A stretch of 64,000 bases of DNA from Chrysoporthe austroafricana (Eukaryota > Ascomycota > Sordariomycetes > Diaporthales > Cryphonectriaceae). The stretch spans positions 2,542,001 through 2,606,000 of the forward strand of contig JYIP02000001.1 of the NCBI GenBank assembly GCA_001051155.2, read 5' to 3'. Positions 46,301 to 57,470 of the stretch are shown one piece after another (the first letter of the stretch is position 1; each line of letters begins with the position of its first letter). The notes beneath the pieces are model-generated. The model was not told the origin of the DNA. It saw only the letters and a list, made by a program, of their open reading frames with translations, and did no database searches. Made by a program: the position numbers and the translations under genes.

Positions 46301-48118
46301 ATGGACATTCCCGAAAAGGCTAAACAGCTCAGGTCCCCCGAGCCCTCGAGGAGGTGCCTCCCGGGAGACTCTTCCTCAGAACCCAGAAGTATCCCATCAG
46401 GTATCTTAAAACTAGAAGAATATGGGTCAGACAACTGGTATGGTGGAACAAACTACTATTACACTGACGGGCGTTCCAATCCTCAGACTCGTGCGATTTC
46501 CCGGGAACAGGATGCACTAGTCGAACTAGAGGAGCTTCCGATAGCTCAATCGTTCTTAGGTCCAACGTTTTACCCCGCTGGCGGGTATCCACGACTTCCA
46601 GACTCGACGTCTTCGACACTCAACACACGAGGGCCAGCTCTAGTTACGCAGGGCCAGGCGGAGCCGACAGTATTGATGGCGCATCCTCTGTCCAACGAAA
46701 AAGGTCAGGTTCTGGACGATCTGCTGAATGGGTTTGCTGCCTTCCGCCGCGCACAAACACAAAACGCGGGGTCGGATAGCGCTGAAAAGTCCAAGCCGGC
46801 GTCTGGCGGAGCGAGAGGCAAGAGTGGAAGCACTGGTAAGAGAAAGGCACGAGAAGATATAGGTGACGACACGGCGGGCGACAGCAACGGTTCATCATCC
46901 AGACTGGCCAAGAAGACGAGAGTGAAGGACGGGGGGCCAGGATCTGCCTCGACATTCGCTTGTCCATTCAGCAAGAAGGATGAGACGGCTCATCGGGGCT
47001 GTTTCCGGTATGAGCTGAGGAGGATCAGGGACGTGAAGCAGCACCTCCGTAGATGCCATCGCAGGCGCGCTATATACTGTCCCCTTTGTTACGAGGAATT
47101 CGAAGACGAGGAGCGTCGAGACAGCCACATTCGAGAGCGGTCGTGCGCACAAGCAGAATGCCAGCCACCCAACATGGAAGGCCTGACCGAGTCGCAGATA
47201 CAGAAACTCTCCGGGAGGCTTCGTGGAGATGCGACCGAGGAGGCACAGTGGTTCGCCGTCTTTGAGATTGTCTTTCCTGGCTACCGGCCTCTGCCCGAGT
47301 CTCCATATGTCGATCGCCGCCTCACCGAAGAGTTCCTGGTCTTTCGAGACTACGTAACAAGTGAGGGCCCCAGGGTGCTCTCGGAGCACCTGCGGCAACG
47401 GCAGGTCGTCTCGGAAGAACAAGACGAGGCTTTTTTACGACAACTCATCCGTGACGGCCTCGAGCGTATAGCTGGCGCGTATCTGTCAGCCACTGCTCCT
47501 AGCCGCCGCCGAACAGCCGAGTGCGAGTCTTCAGCCGAGATGTCTTCTACTCGTACTCGAGATGAGACGGAGGCGGACGCGGATCTGATTGAAGCGATAG
47601 GATTTGGCCACCCACAGAACATTGCAGATAAGTTCACACCCGACGCCGCCGCAGACAATGCCGCCGCAGGGCCCGTGTGGCATCCTGAAGCCTCAGTTGA
47701 GGCCATCGCCACAACTCATTATTTAGACCCCGCGCGCGTCCTACCAGCATTGGGCACTCCATTCACATCTGACACCTTGCTGCCGGGAGCTCACATGGAC
47801 AATGCACAACAAGTCGCGAACTGGTGGGCCAGCGACGCCCCTAGTCAAATCACCAACAATGAGGCCACACTTAAGCAGCTGCCGGGAGCTCACATGGACA
47901 ATGCACAACTAAGTGCGAATTGGTGGGCCAGCGACACCCCTGGTCAGGTCACCTGCACTGAGGCTACACTTAAGCAGCTGCCGGAATTTGAGAACGCGTT
48001 CAATGTCTTGGGCGTCCCCCCTTTGGCGGACAAACTTGACGTTTCGCCAAGAACCTTCCTTCGGCGCCTCGGAGGTAATCATGTTGCAGCCGGGAGCTCA
48101 TCGCCGTTATTCTGGTAG
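46301..48118 (+). CDS. Fungal C2H2-type zinc-finger protein with a tandem 33-residue duplication
   Basis: Single-exon, 605 aa. The N-terminal ~220 residues are Ser/Gly-rich with a basic cluster (GKRKARED) that may be a nuclear signal. The central module reads FACPFSKKD...CFRYELRRIRDVKQHLRRCH, then IYCPLCYEEFEDEERRDSH, followed by RERSC. This is the arrangement common to a large fungal zinc-finger group whose members occur near NACHT and HET genes. A helical region follows (EEAQWFAVFEIVFPGYRPLPESPYVDRRLTEEFLVFRDY). Near the C-terminus two tandem copies of a 33-residue unit start LPGAHMDNAQ and contain ANWWASD. It is probably nuclear and DNA-binding or protein-binding; target unknown. Confidence 0.82.
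   Translation: MDIPEKAKQLRSPEPSRRCLPGDSSSEPRSIPSGILKLEEYGSDNWYGGTNYYYTDGRSNPQTRAISREQDALVELEELPIAQSFLGPTFYPAGGYPRLPDSTSSTLNTRGPALVTQGQAEPTVLMAHPLSNEKGQVLDDLLNGFAAFRRAQTQNAGSDSAEKSKPASGGARGKSGSTGKRKAREDIGDDTAGDSNGSSSRLAKKTRVKDGGPGSASTFACPFSKKDETAHRGCFRYELRRIRDVKQHLRRCHRRRAIYCPLCYEEFEDEERRDSHIRERSCAQAECQPPNMEGLTESQIQKLSGRLRGDATEEAQWFAVFEIVFPGYRPLPESPYVDRRLTEEFLVFRDYVTSEGPRVLSEHLRQRQVVSEEQDEAFLRQLIRDGLERIAGAYLSATAPSRRRTAECESSAEMSSTRTRDETEADADLIEAIGFGHPQNIADKFTPDAAADNAAAGPVWHPEASVEAIATTHYLDPARVLPALGTPFTSDTLLPGAHMDNAQQVANWWASDAPSQITNNEATLKQLPGAHMDNAQLSANWWASDTPGQVTCTEATLKQLPEFENAFNVLGVPPLADKLDVSPRTFLRRLGGNHVAAGSSSPLFW
47780..47977 (+). repeat. Tandem duplication of a 99-bp unit inside the zinc-finger gene
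   Basis: Two in-frame copies (47780-47878 and 47879-47977), each encoding 33 residues that start LPGAHMDNAQ and end NEATLKQ or TEATLKQ. They differ at about nine residues, so the duplication is not brand new. A related word, GCCGGGAGCTCA, recurs once more near 48090. Confidence 0.9.
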
Positions 48119-51092
48119 CCAGCTGGGGCCCCGAAACTCATGTGTACTGCCGGGAATCACGAAGGACCCCCCTTCGACCTCCGGAGCATGTCAGGAAAGC
48201 GGGCTGTGCGGGCATCCCCAGGCGTAGTAGGCTTATGCCGAATGAGACTGAAATGACCTGATGCATCCTCGTCCTGCCGGCTCTTCCTGAGTAATATTGA
48301 CCTGATCGATGGATGCTTCTGGGCGCTTTTCAGCCCCTGGTTACCCTGCGAGCGGACGCTGGAGCGGCACCAACGCGATGAAAAGCCGAGTCTATGGTCC
48401 GGCGTGGGCTGAGCCTATCTTGTGGCTGGATCCTGGACGGCTGGCCTCTCCAGCCACCTACACCCAGCACCGGTCCTTGATGGTATGCTGTGAGCGAGCA
48501 TACTTGTGATTAGCGAAGTAATAGCCCTGCGAGTCCCGATCCGTGCTCATCGAGTGAGCCGTCCGGGAGGGAGCCTTTGTGGTTAGTGGCCGTGGCATGT
48601 TGAGCGGTCGGTGGGGACTTGCGTAAATATCGCCTCCTGCTAGCCATAGTGATCAGATAGGCTTACGCGGCGGGATTCTTCCCGGTGGCTCTGCTCGTCG
48701 GGAATAAACGTCATCGATGCCCATGGCTTTGGAGACTGCGGTGACTCCGTCCTTAGTAGACTCAGGGTCTATACTTAAAGGCACTCCTATCTTCAGGCCT
48801 CGGGTTACCGCTCGGACCCATGCGCTGTACGGGCGTACATACATAGTGCGGCGCGCAGGCCAAGCTTGGCCATGAAGGACGCTGAGGTGGCCCGGGCGTA
48901 GGGCTGACGCTCCGAGGCCTCTTCCCGCTGCCTGCTCCGAAGAATCACCCAGTACTCGAGCCTGGGCACTGCTGGGGCACACCCTCGGGGTCCGGGCTGA
49001 TCTAGTGGCGTTTCAAGTCCGTCAGGGAGCTGCCCGGACGGGCGGCAAATGACGAGACAGCAGTTCGACATGCCACGAGCCGGATTCGAGCTGTCACGTG
49101 TGACGAAACCACGCACCCACCAATGCCCGTGCCTCAGAGGCTAAACGAACCGCATGTGCAGTGGTGGATGTGTCTTTCTTGTCCTGCCTGTGCTGCTGTG
49201 CTCGGTGGGACAGGCCCTCGACCTCAGGCCGCCTGCTCATCTCGCTCAGGGCATCCCGAGATCGATCTTGACCTGTCGTGGAATGAGATGCCTGGTGTCG
49301 TGCTGCGGCAGGGTCGTATTTACAATCGGGAACCCGCGTTCGGTCCCTCTTGTGAGTTGGGACCACCCACTGCGAAATGAGGGGTGGATGGATGACCATC
49401 CTCCACGCCATCATTCGTAGCTGTCGACGGCTTCGGCTGCCGATGTCTCGTTTTCCTCCGTTGCGTCCTTCCCTACTACATCCGCGGGCCCTAAACGTTT
49501 TATCCTGGATCGAGTTAGCACGTTCCTCTCTACTACTATCATGTACTGAGTAACCGTCCCTCCTCAGACGGCAACGGGCGATGATCTAGATGGTGTGGCC
49601 CGGCTCCAGGGGTCCAAAATAAGCGTGGGCGCCAAGACGCCCTACCGTTACGCGGGGCCAGGGGGCCATGCGGTCCACCTGAAGCGATCTGGAATCTTGG
49701 CACGCCAGGCCGTGAGCTAGAAAAATCCAAAACACCTCGAGCCGGGGCGCTGTGGCATGCCCTGGGCGCCGACGGGGCAGCGCGGTACCTGCAGCGTGCA
49801 TGCTTACTGTGCTGCAGCCGTGGGATGCCACAGCACGCACGTACATAACGTACTATTGTGGTCAGTAGCAGATAGAGGAGAGGGGAAGGGGGACGAGACA
49901 GGTCCGATCGAGGAGGGGCGCCAGGAAGGAAATTGCATGGCTGCGCCCACGACTCATGTTGATCGGTTCACTCGCCTAGTGAGTAAGCTTCTGTAACGGG
50001 GCGCCGATGAAGGTTAATCCATTCTGCACCTCGCCTGTCTTGTTCTTGTGGCTGTGGGTGGTTGACCGCAGTGGGCAGTGTCTGGTGCTGTGTCGCCTGT
50101 GTCACGGCGTGCCTTGTCCTTGTTGCCCACTGCGCCCACTGCCGCGGCCGCTGCCACTTGCCACTGCCGCTGCCACTCCCACCGTCCTCTTCCTGCTGCT
50201 TAGGCGAGCCTCGACAAGAAAAGATACAGACGCGTACCCAATGCCAATCAGTCTGACAGCCTCTCACCTCATCCCGATCCCAATCCTACGCCCACGCGCG
50301 CTCCCAATCCCAATCCCAAATCTGGGACCCACTTGTTCATCTGGACACTCGAATCTCCTTCCAATCTTCTTTTCCACCTGCGCCGTCGTCGCCATCGCTG
50401 GCGAGACCAGCCAATTTCGCTCCTTATCTGCCCGCCATCTATTTCATACCGACCGGCGGCCTGTTACCATCGAGGTCGCACTGGGGCAAATATTCCCTGG
50501 CGGAGTCGTATTGCCGCGTATCCCCTTCGACGCAACCTCAGGCACCCTGCGTTCACCGGCCCAGGTTTCGTCGTCACTCTCTACCCGGTCCCACTTCCGT
50601 CCAACCCAGGCCGGTGCTATTTACATAGTATTACTCTACTATTGTCATCTGCTACGCAGTACAGTACGTGTGGCCCGCGTCGTGTCCACACCCTCGCCTC
50701 CAGCCTCGACGTCCTCTCACGATCCTACCTGTCACCCTTGAACAGGACAAGAACAAGACACCTGCTGTCGCACCTCTCCAACACCGGCCCTTCTCCCTCT
50801 CCTTGCGCCCGGAGCTGCGTTCCCCGAAGCGATCGACACCGTCACAAACACAAGACCCGCAAAAATACAAGGAGCGCCGCATTGCGAACCGACGAACCGA
50901 CTGCCAGAAAGAGGAAACGATTGCCACTGTGTCCGCCCATCCTCCTTTCACCGTCCCCCTTCTCTGCGGCGCGGAACTCTCGACTGCCTTCGCGACCCTT
51001 CGCGACCCTTCCCACTCCTACAAGGCCAGAGAGATGCTTTTCGATCTCGACTCCCGCTGAATCACGACGAGGCATCGCTCCCGTGCCGATTC
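48119..51092. other. Long spacer: leader region of the DUF3405 gene and unassigned DNA
   Basis: About 3 kb. From 48.1 to 50.0 kb no gene is seen. From about 50.1 to 51.09 kb the plus strand is very C-rich and T-rich, with short direct repeats (CCCAATC near 50311-50326; CGCGACCCTT near 50990-51010). Two ORFs of about 250 codons there (50007-50741, 50333-51106) are low-complexity and overlap in different frames. I read this as promoter and 5' leader with upstream ORFs. Confidence 0.5.
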
Positions 51093-53509
51093 ATGACGAT
51101 GCTTGAGGACAAGAAGCCGCCTGTCCTCCTCAATCCTCCCGGCAATCCACAAGCTAGAGTCCGCGCCGCCTCCGTCACGATGCTGAGGCAGTCCCGCCGC
51201 CTCCTGTGGAGGTCCAGGGGTCTCGTCTACTCCGCCCTGGCCAGTATCTTCGTCTGCTCCCTGCTGCTGAGCGCCTCCTCTGACGGCGGCTACCGTGTCA
51301 TCCCCTGGAGCGGCGACAGCGCCATAGGCGCCGATGCTAGCGGAGGGCTACTGAGAAAACCCAAGGGCAACCGCAAGCCGACCTCCAAGGACTACGATGA
51401 CAACCGCGCGAGGTGGCTGTTTTCCAAAGAGTGGAACGAGACGGGATCGTGAGTCGCAGCCCGCCCCCCAGTCCAGACCCGTGGCAACGGGACGCGGCGA
51501 GAACTAACCACTATGGCCTGCACAGACTGCCCGGCGCTGGCGCGATCTACGGGAACACCCTTTCCAATCTGACCAACAAAGACAGTGTCTCACCGGACAC
51601 GGAAGCGGACCTGGTGATCGCCAGCGACAGGCCGTCTTACACCGACGAGGTGCCCTATTATTTTAATCCATACCCGAAATACGACAGCGATGAGTGGAGG
51701 GAGGCGCACAGGGCCGACTTCGTACCCTGTGAGGGGCCCGCCGGCCGCGAGCTCAAGGACATACAAGTCTTTCGAGGCCGCCCTGCGATGTTTCCCGAAC
51801 CCAGCTTCGGGAGCTACGACCTGTTCGGCATAGACCCAAATTTGTGTTACGAGAGGGACACGAGGCTGGGACAGTACGGATTGCAGTTCCAGTCGGACCC
51901 GTCAGGCCGTAGGTTGGACTGGACGAAGGTCGAGTGGGGGAAGCTGCAATCAGAGTGTGCAGAGAGGAACAAGGCTCGGTTCGAGAGGTCAGCCAGGGCG
52001 AGCGACGGTGAATTGGACCGATATGACGCTGCAATGAGCGCATCTAAAGACGGAAAGACCGCGGATGAGCTCAGGAAGCAGAGACAGGCGCCGCGCCTCG
52101 AGGAGCGGAACATCATAGACGCGGACGCGAGCGAGACGGGCAACCTAACGCTCCCGACTATCCGGCCAGAGAATCCGGCGGAGGCTCGAACAGCGGTCCT
52201 GCTCAGGTCATACACAGGGAAGCAGTACACCGAAAACGACAAGCATGCAATGCGGTCGATCATCACCGAGCTTTCGCTACGTACTGGCGGAAGATACCAG
52301 GTCTACCTCCTTGTGCAGGTCAAGGACCAGCTCGAGGACCTGGCGCTGTGGGACGCCGCGACGTACAAGTACGTGCTGCAGACCCAAGTGCCGAAAGAGT
52401 TCCACGATATGGCGATCCTGTGGGGCAGCTATCAAGTCCAGGAGATGTACCCTCTGCTCGATCCCCAGGATGCTGCAACAGTCCATAACGCCCAGTGGCT
52501 GTCCGTGCAGAAGTTCATGACAGAACATCCGGAGTACGACTACGTCTGGAACTGGGAGATGGATTCTCGTGTGATCGGCCATCATTACGACATGCTCACC
52601 AAGTTCGAGGACTTTGCGAAGAAGCAGCCCAGGAAGGGTCTGTGGGAACGAAATGAGCGCTTCTACATACCCTCTGCTCATGGCGACTACGACACCACAT
52701 TCCGCAATATGGTTGAGAAGGCTTCTGGCAGGAACACAATCTGGGGCCCCCCTGATCTGCCCTTTATCAAGCCTGTCGGTCCCAAGCCTCCCGTCTCGTC
52801 GCCGAGCAAGGACAACTATGAGTGGGGAGTTGGCGAGGAGGCTGATCTTATCACGCTGTCGCCGATATTCGACCCAACTGACAGCAATTGGATCTTGAGG
52901 GACCAGATCTGGCAGTACAACGACACGAAGCACAAGTCGAAGGACCTGCCCCGACGAGCGACTATCGTGACCCAGTCACGCCTCTCCCGACGTCTAGTGG
53001 AGGCGATGCACGAAGAAAATAAGAAGGGCAACCATGTTGGTTCCGAAATGGCTGCGGACACGGTAGCGCTTCTCCACGGGCTCAAGGCCGTCTACGCTCC
53101 CATGCCAGTCTTCATGGACCGGCCATTCCCAACAGCGAGTCTGCAGATGTGGTTCAACCCCGGACCAGGAGGTGTCAGCGGCGGACCCGGCAGTGCCGCA
53201 GGCTGGGGTCTTGAACACCGCTTCCAAGGAATCACGTGGTATTACCGCTCAGTACCACCACAGCGAATGTACAACAACTGGTTGGGCTATTCCGATGCGA
53301 ACATCGGGGGTAGGGGCTGGGAGAACGAACACGGCCGCCCGTGTCTCCCGGCCATGTTGCTCCATCCTATCAAGGACATCGTGCCGACCTGGCCAGGTTA
53401 CACAAGCACTTCGGACCTCCCTTACAACTGGTGGGACGACTTTCGCTCAGACGAAGAGAAGGCCAAGGACAAGACGACAACCCAGAAGAAGAAGAGCTCA
53501 AGGAATTAG
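51093..53509 (+). CDS. DUF3405 family type II membrane protein
   Basis: Two exons (51093-51448, 51526-53509); the 77-nt intron has GTGAGT, an ACTAAC branch site and an ACAG acceptor, and the product is 779 aa. A single hydrophobic segment (GLVYSALASIFVCSLLLSA, about residues 44-62) follows a basic N-terminus, typical of a type II Golgi/ER anchor. The lumenal part carries the DUF3405 signatures RTAVLLRSYTGKQYTENDKHAMRSII, LWGSYQVQEMYPLLDP, YDYVWNWEMDSRVIGHHYDML and FMDRPFPTASLQMWFNPG. DUF3405 proteins are widespread in filamentous fungi, often as several copies. Their activity is unproven, but a glycan-related or secretory role is often suspected from topology. The C-terminus is Lys-rich. The next two genes to the right also encode membrane proteins linked to glycan or lipid modification. 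Confidence 0.9.
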
Positions 53510-55154
53510 GGACTCTTGAGATGTTTACGACGCGAAGACCTGACGCCGAGAAAGTCTGGCCAGCCTTGCCGGTTGTCGAAAAGCCTGATGAGTTCGAGTA
53601 GTGGATCCGCCTCCGAGGCTGCAATCCGAAGACTGCCGTCTCCAAAAGGCGATACTTTAGGCAGCGGTGGCGTCAGAGACGGCCCAAGCCAGTCTACTGC
53701 GCTCCGCGCCTGGCTTGCCTTGCTCGGACGTGCACATACCAGGAGCAGACGCAAGCTGTCCCGCGATCTTGGCTTTGTATCAACCATACGGTGCCGCCGC
53801 CCACCGCCGCCCACCGGGAGAGGAATTCTTTCTGTCATATACCTTAGCGAGGCGTTCCGGATTGTATTTCGAACGAGGGCCCCCAGTGGTAGAACCGCTG
53901 CCGAGGCCTACAACCCCTTCTTACATGCGAGGAGCATTTCCTCCGAGGAGAGCGTTGGCGCGTCAGTGTAGATGATACTTAAAATCTCACGTATATATTG
54001 CCATGTTACTCTTCCGTGTTCATCAGTCCTTGAGGGATCTGTCCGAACTATCTCAATTGAAAAGCGCAGCCTGTCGTGGTGTCTTCCACGTGTGTTCACC
54101 TATCGATCTGTTGCATGACGAGCTCTCGCTCCCTCGAGTGCGATTGGATCAGGCGCACCGTTTCCCTGAGCCTGTCGAAACATAGATATGACATCGCCTG
54201 CCCCATCTCTGTCCACCACCCATCCGTCCAATCACGTCACCAGGGGCCGCGTCACTCTGCTGAAGCCCATGGAGCCAGCGGATGGGTTGGCCATGGTTGG
54301 GTCGACAACCCCTCATCCGGCACGGCAGCTGCTTCTTGTTGCTCAGCCTGCATGGACCTGGATATTGAGAAGGAGAAGGAGGCTCTGTCCGTTTGGTTCT
54401 CTGACGCTCTTCCTGTAACAGCTATAGGTGTAAATCAGGTGATAAAGTAGCTGCAAAGGCGGCAGACTTATGATCTCTCTGTTGAGACCTCCTTCGTCTG
54501 AAGAGCGCATAGCTAGCTGGTGGAAATGACCTATATCTGAGGTGGCCGCCGGGCTCGTCCGCCTAGGGATCACTCGCCGGCGCACCCTTCGTACCAGTTG
54601 GGCGTGGGGTCAGGCATTTGATCGACGTGGGATGCGCATATACACACAAAGGTACAGTACGTGTCTGTCGTGTGGGATGATAAGAAAGGGCACATGTCAG
54701 GGCCGAGGTTTCGTCATCACATGAATTCAACTGTCTCGGTCCTATTGTCAGCCTTCGCGTTGACGCACTTCCGCCGCGACATTCTTTAGGCCCCTTGGCG
54801 TGCAGGCTACCGAAACGGGCGGGCGCGCGCCGCGGCGGCGACCGGCACGGGCTGGGGCCTGTATGTATGTATCCGTACACCACGCTTGCCATCTTCTCGA
54901 AATGCCGGACCCCCAAATGAGTATTAGGTAAGATGCTCTGCGAGATACAAAACACGACGTCATAAGCGCCCAACCCCCGGGTCGTAAGAGATGGTATACA
55001 CATAAGAGAAAAGAAGAAGAAAAGAGTCAATGCAACACCGTGCCCCGCCCGCCTTCCGGTCCTTCCGTTCTATGCGCCAAGGGAAGAAGAGCCCAGGTCG
55101 AGAAAACGATGCTTGAAGGTGGCCCCCCGCGCGTCTAAATGAAAAAAGCAAATG
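53510..55154. other. Convergent spacer, no gene seen
   Basis: About 1.6 kb between the 3' ends of the DUF3405 and GT32 genes. Scattered short ORFs only. No RNA gene recognised. Confidence 0.5.
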
Positions 55155-56780
55155 CTATACCTTCTCCGTCATCGGGAGGGAGGGCCCCGCCCGCCTGGAG
55201 ACGCAGCCGTTGGCCCATAATATGTAGAAGATGGCGCAGGCGAACACCGTGTAGCCGAAGAGGGAGTGGAACCACCTCGACGGCCGGGGGGCCGGCGGCG
55301 GCCCCTCGCCGTCTTCCGGGTGCTCGGGCTTGGCCCCCGCGGCGGCCTCCTCCTCCTCCTTCCGGCGGGCCTCCTCCTCGGCCTGGACCCTCTCCTCCTC
55401 GGCCTTCCGGCGGGCGTCCTCCTCCTCGCGGGCCTTGGCTTCCTGCTCCTCCTTCTGCCGGGCCTCCTCGGCCTCCTTCTCCTCCCTCTCCTTGGTCTTC
55501 TCGGCGATGATGCGCTCCTGCTCGGGCTCGGGCAGCTTGGCGAAGTTGGCGACGTCCTCGTCCCAGCGGTGGACGCACTCCTTGTTCCAGTTGCAGTCCT
55601 CGACCTGGCCGTAGGCGGGGTGCTTGTAGCGCGGGTGCCTGCTGGGCCAGTTGGAGGCGTGGTAGTGGTGGCGCACGAGCGAGTGGCGCGTGTCGTGGGT
55701 GCCCGAGTTGGAGTGGCCCTGGCCGGCGGCGAAGGCCTCAACGTTTAGGACAAGCACGCGGTCGACGAGCTTGGACTCGTCTAGGTCGTGGAACACGTCC
55801 CAGGTGATCTCGGGGGGCGGGGGCACGGCCTGCTGCTTGCTGTCCTGCTCGCCCGTCCCCGCCGCCAGCAGCCGGTCCTCGTTCATCTGGGCGATGATGG
55901 CGTTGGTGAAGGCGGAGGGGCCCGTGCCGGAGATGACCTCGTCGAAGTCGAGGACGACCTCGCCCAGGGGCACGGTCTGGTTGTTGGCGACGTCGACGAG
56001 CCAGTGCATGATGTTCTCGACCAGGCGCATCATGACGGGCAGCTGGGGCTTGCACATGAAGGTCCACTGGCAGAAGGAGCGGGACTTGGGGCCGAGGATG
56101 GGGTGGTCCTTCCACTCGGGCTCGTCGATCTCGACGCCGATGACCATGTCGATGTCCTTGTGGTCGTAGCGCTCGGGGATGAACTTGGACATGGGCTTCA
56201 TGGCCTCGACGTCGATGTCGGCGTAGACGCCGCCCTCGGCATACATGATGAGGTAGCGGAGGAGGTCGGCCTTGATGATAGAGGCGGTGACGTCGCGGTA
56301 GAAGGCGACGATGTCAGGGCGGTTGAAGCCCTCGGGCCCGTAGTGGTACTCGACGTAGCGCAGGTCATTGCCATCAGTGAGCACCTCGTAGCGCCAGTCC
56401 GGGTTCTTCTCGGTCCACGACCGGGCCTTCTCGAGGTCCCTCTCCTCGAAGCGCAGCGGGTCCACCTTCCAGGTCTGCCATATCTTGGGCGGGAATTGCG
56501 ACCGAGCCCGAGGCGGGCGGCCGCTTAGGCTGGCGGCGTCCGCTGCGAAGGGCAGCGACGGCGGGTGGCCAAGGATGTTCTGTACGACCTGGACGTGCTG
56601 CTGGTCGCCGGCGCGGCCGCCGAGGAGGCCGACCTGGGCGAGGAAGAAGAAGATGCAGGTGATGGCCAGGTATGGCGCCCACCTCCGAATCTGGGACGTG
56701 GGGAAGCCGTTGCGAAACTGGCCGCCGAGCCTGGGGGAGGCCAGGGGGGAGCCCAGGGAGGAGAAGGAGGTGAAGAGCAT
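55155..56780 (-). CDS. GT32 (Och1-like) glycosyltransferase with C-terminal coiled coil and second membrane anchor
   Basis: Single exon; the ATG at 56780 is chosen because it gives 541 aa with the membrane anchor near the N-terminus (YLAITCIFFFLAQVGLL, about 30-46). An in-frame ATG at 57056 would add 92 residues of low complexity. The catalytic domain starts PPKIWQTWKV and holds the substrate-binding capping block IIKADLLRYLIMYAEGGVYADIDVEAM, with the metal-binding DxD as DID (about residue 190), and later ISGTGPSAFTNAI. These are signatures of the alpha-1,6-mannosyltransferase family (Och1/Hoc1). Unusually, the domain is followed by about 90 residues of Glu/Lys/Arg/Ala-rich coiled coil. A second hydrophobic segment then follows near the C-terminus (GYTVFACAIFYILWANG). 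Probably Golgi. The exact sugar donor and acceptor are not known. Confidence 0.88.
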   Translation of the reverse strand: MLFTSFSSLGSPLASPRLGGQFRNGFPTSQIRRWAPYLAITCIFFFLAQVGLLGGRAGDQQHVQVVQNILGHPPSLPFAADAASLSGRPPRARSQFPPKIWQTWKVDPLRFEERDLEKARSWTEKNPDWRYEVLTDGNDLRYVEYHYGPEGFNRPDIVAFYRDVTASIIKADLLRYLIMYAEGGVYADIDVEAMKPMSKFIPERYDHKDIDMVIGVEIDEPEWKDHPILGPKSRSFCQWTFMCKPQLPVMMRLVENIMHWLVDVANNQTVPLGEVVLDFDEVISGTGPSAFTNAIIAQMNEDRLLAAGTGEQDSKQQAVPPPPEITWDVFHDLDESKLVDRVLVLNVEAFAAGQGHSNSGTHDTRHSLVRHHYHASNWPSRHPRYKHPAYGQVEDCNWNKECVHRWDEDVANFAKLPEPEQERIIAEKTKEREEKEAEEARQKEEQEAKAREEEDARRKAEEERVQAEEEARRKEEEEAAAGAKPEHPEDGEGPPPAPRPSRWFHSLFGYTVFACAIFYILWANGCVSRRAGPSLPMTEKV

Positions 56781-57410
56781 CTTTCCCGAGAGGCGTATGT
56801 GAGAGTGTGTGCGTGTGTGTATATGAGTGTGTGTATGTGATCGCGTGCTGCGCGTGTCCGCTCTTTTGTCGGCGAGCCTCACGAAACGCTCTCTTCTGCC
56901 CCCAGCAGGGCGCGCGCGCGGACGACGCCCAACAGCCGGTTCCAAAACAAAAAAGTTCAGTCGATGTCGGGAGTGTAAGCGAGTGCCATCAACCTGCGCA
57001 AGTAGATCCGAGGCCGGCCCCAACCTGGGGAGAGGGAAAAAAGAAAAAAAAGACAAACAGAAAAGGGACGGGGAGAGGTGACGTGTGGAGGACGACGGAC
57101 TGGGACCAATTGAGCAGCAGCAGCAAGTCCAATCGATCGATCAATCAACCAAGCCAATTACCGGGACCGCTGTCGGGGCAGGATCTGTATGTAGCCGTGG
57201 GAAGTCCTTCTGCAGGAACCGGGGAAAAAAGGCAGAGAGAGACGCGATAGAAGGGGGAGCAAAAGAGGGGCGGCACTACGCAGTAATTACCGTGTGACAC
57301 ACACCCACATAGACACACATGTACATACTGCAGTACATACATACACGCACGCACGCACATACTAAGTACAGGCCCCGACCTGTTTAAGCCCAGATCTCAA
57401 ACGGACCAGG

Positions 57411-57446
57411 CTGGGACTGGGACGGGGACGGGGACGGGGACGGGGC
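57411..57446 (+). repeat. GGGGAC hexamer array, G-quadruplex-prone
   Basis: Tandem GGGAC/GGGGAC units with at least four G-runs of four separated by AC on the plus strand. This is a textbook G-quadruplex pattern, located about 630 bp upstream of the GT32 start. Confidence 0.75.
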
Positions 57447-57470
57447 CCTGGTCTGGTCTGGTCTGGTCTG
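57446..57470. repeat. GTCTG pentamer repeat
   Basis: Four tandem GTCTG units (57451-57470) directly after the G-rich array, preceded by one imperfect unit (CCCTG). Confidence 0.85.

Noticed and set aside
50007..51106. Two overlapping ORFs of 244 and 257 codons
   Set aside because: C/T-rich low-complexity text in different frames upstream of the DUF3405 gene; reads as leader or promoter sequence.
55266..56528. Plus-strand ORFs of 160 and 246 codons
   Set aside because: Antisense shadows of the GT32 coiled-coil and catalytic regions.
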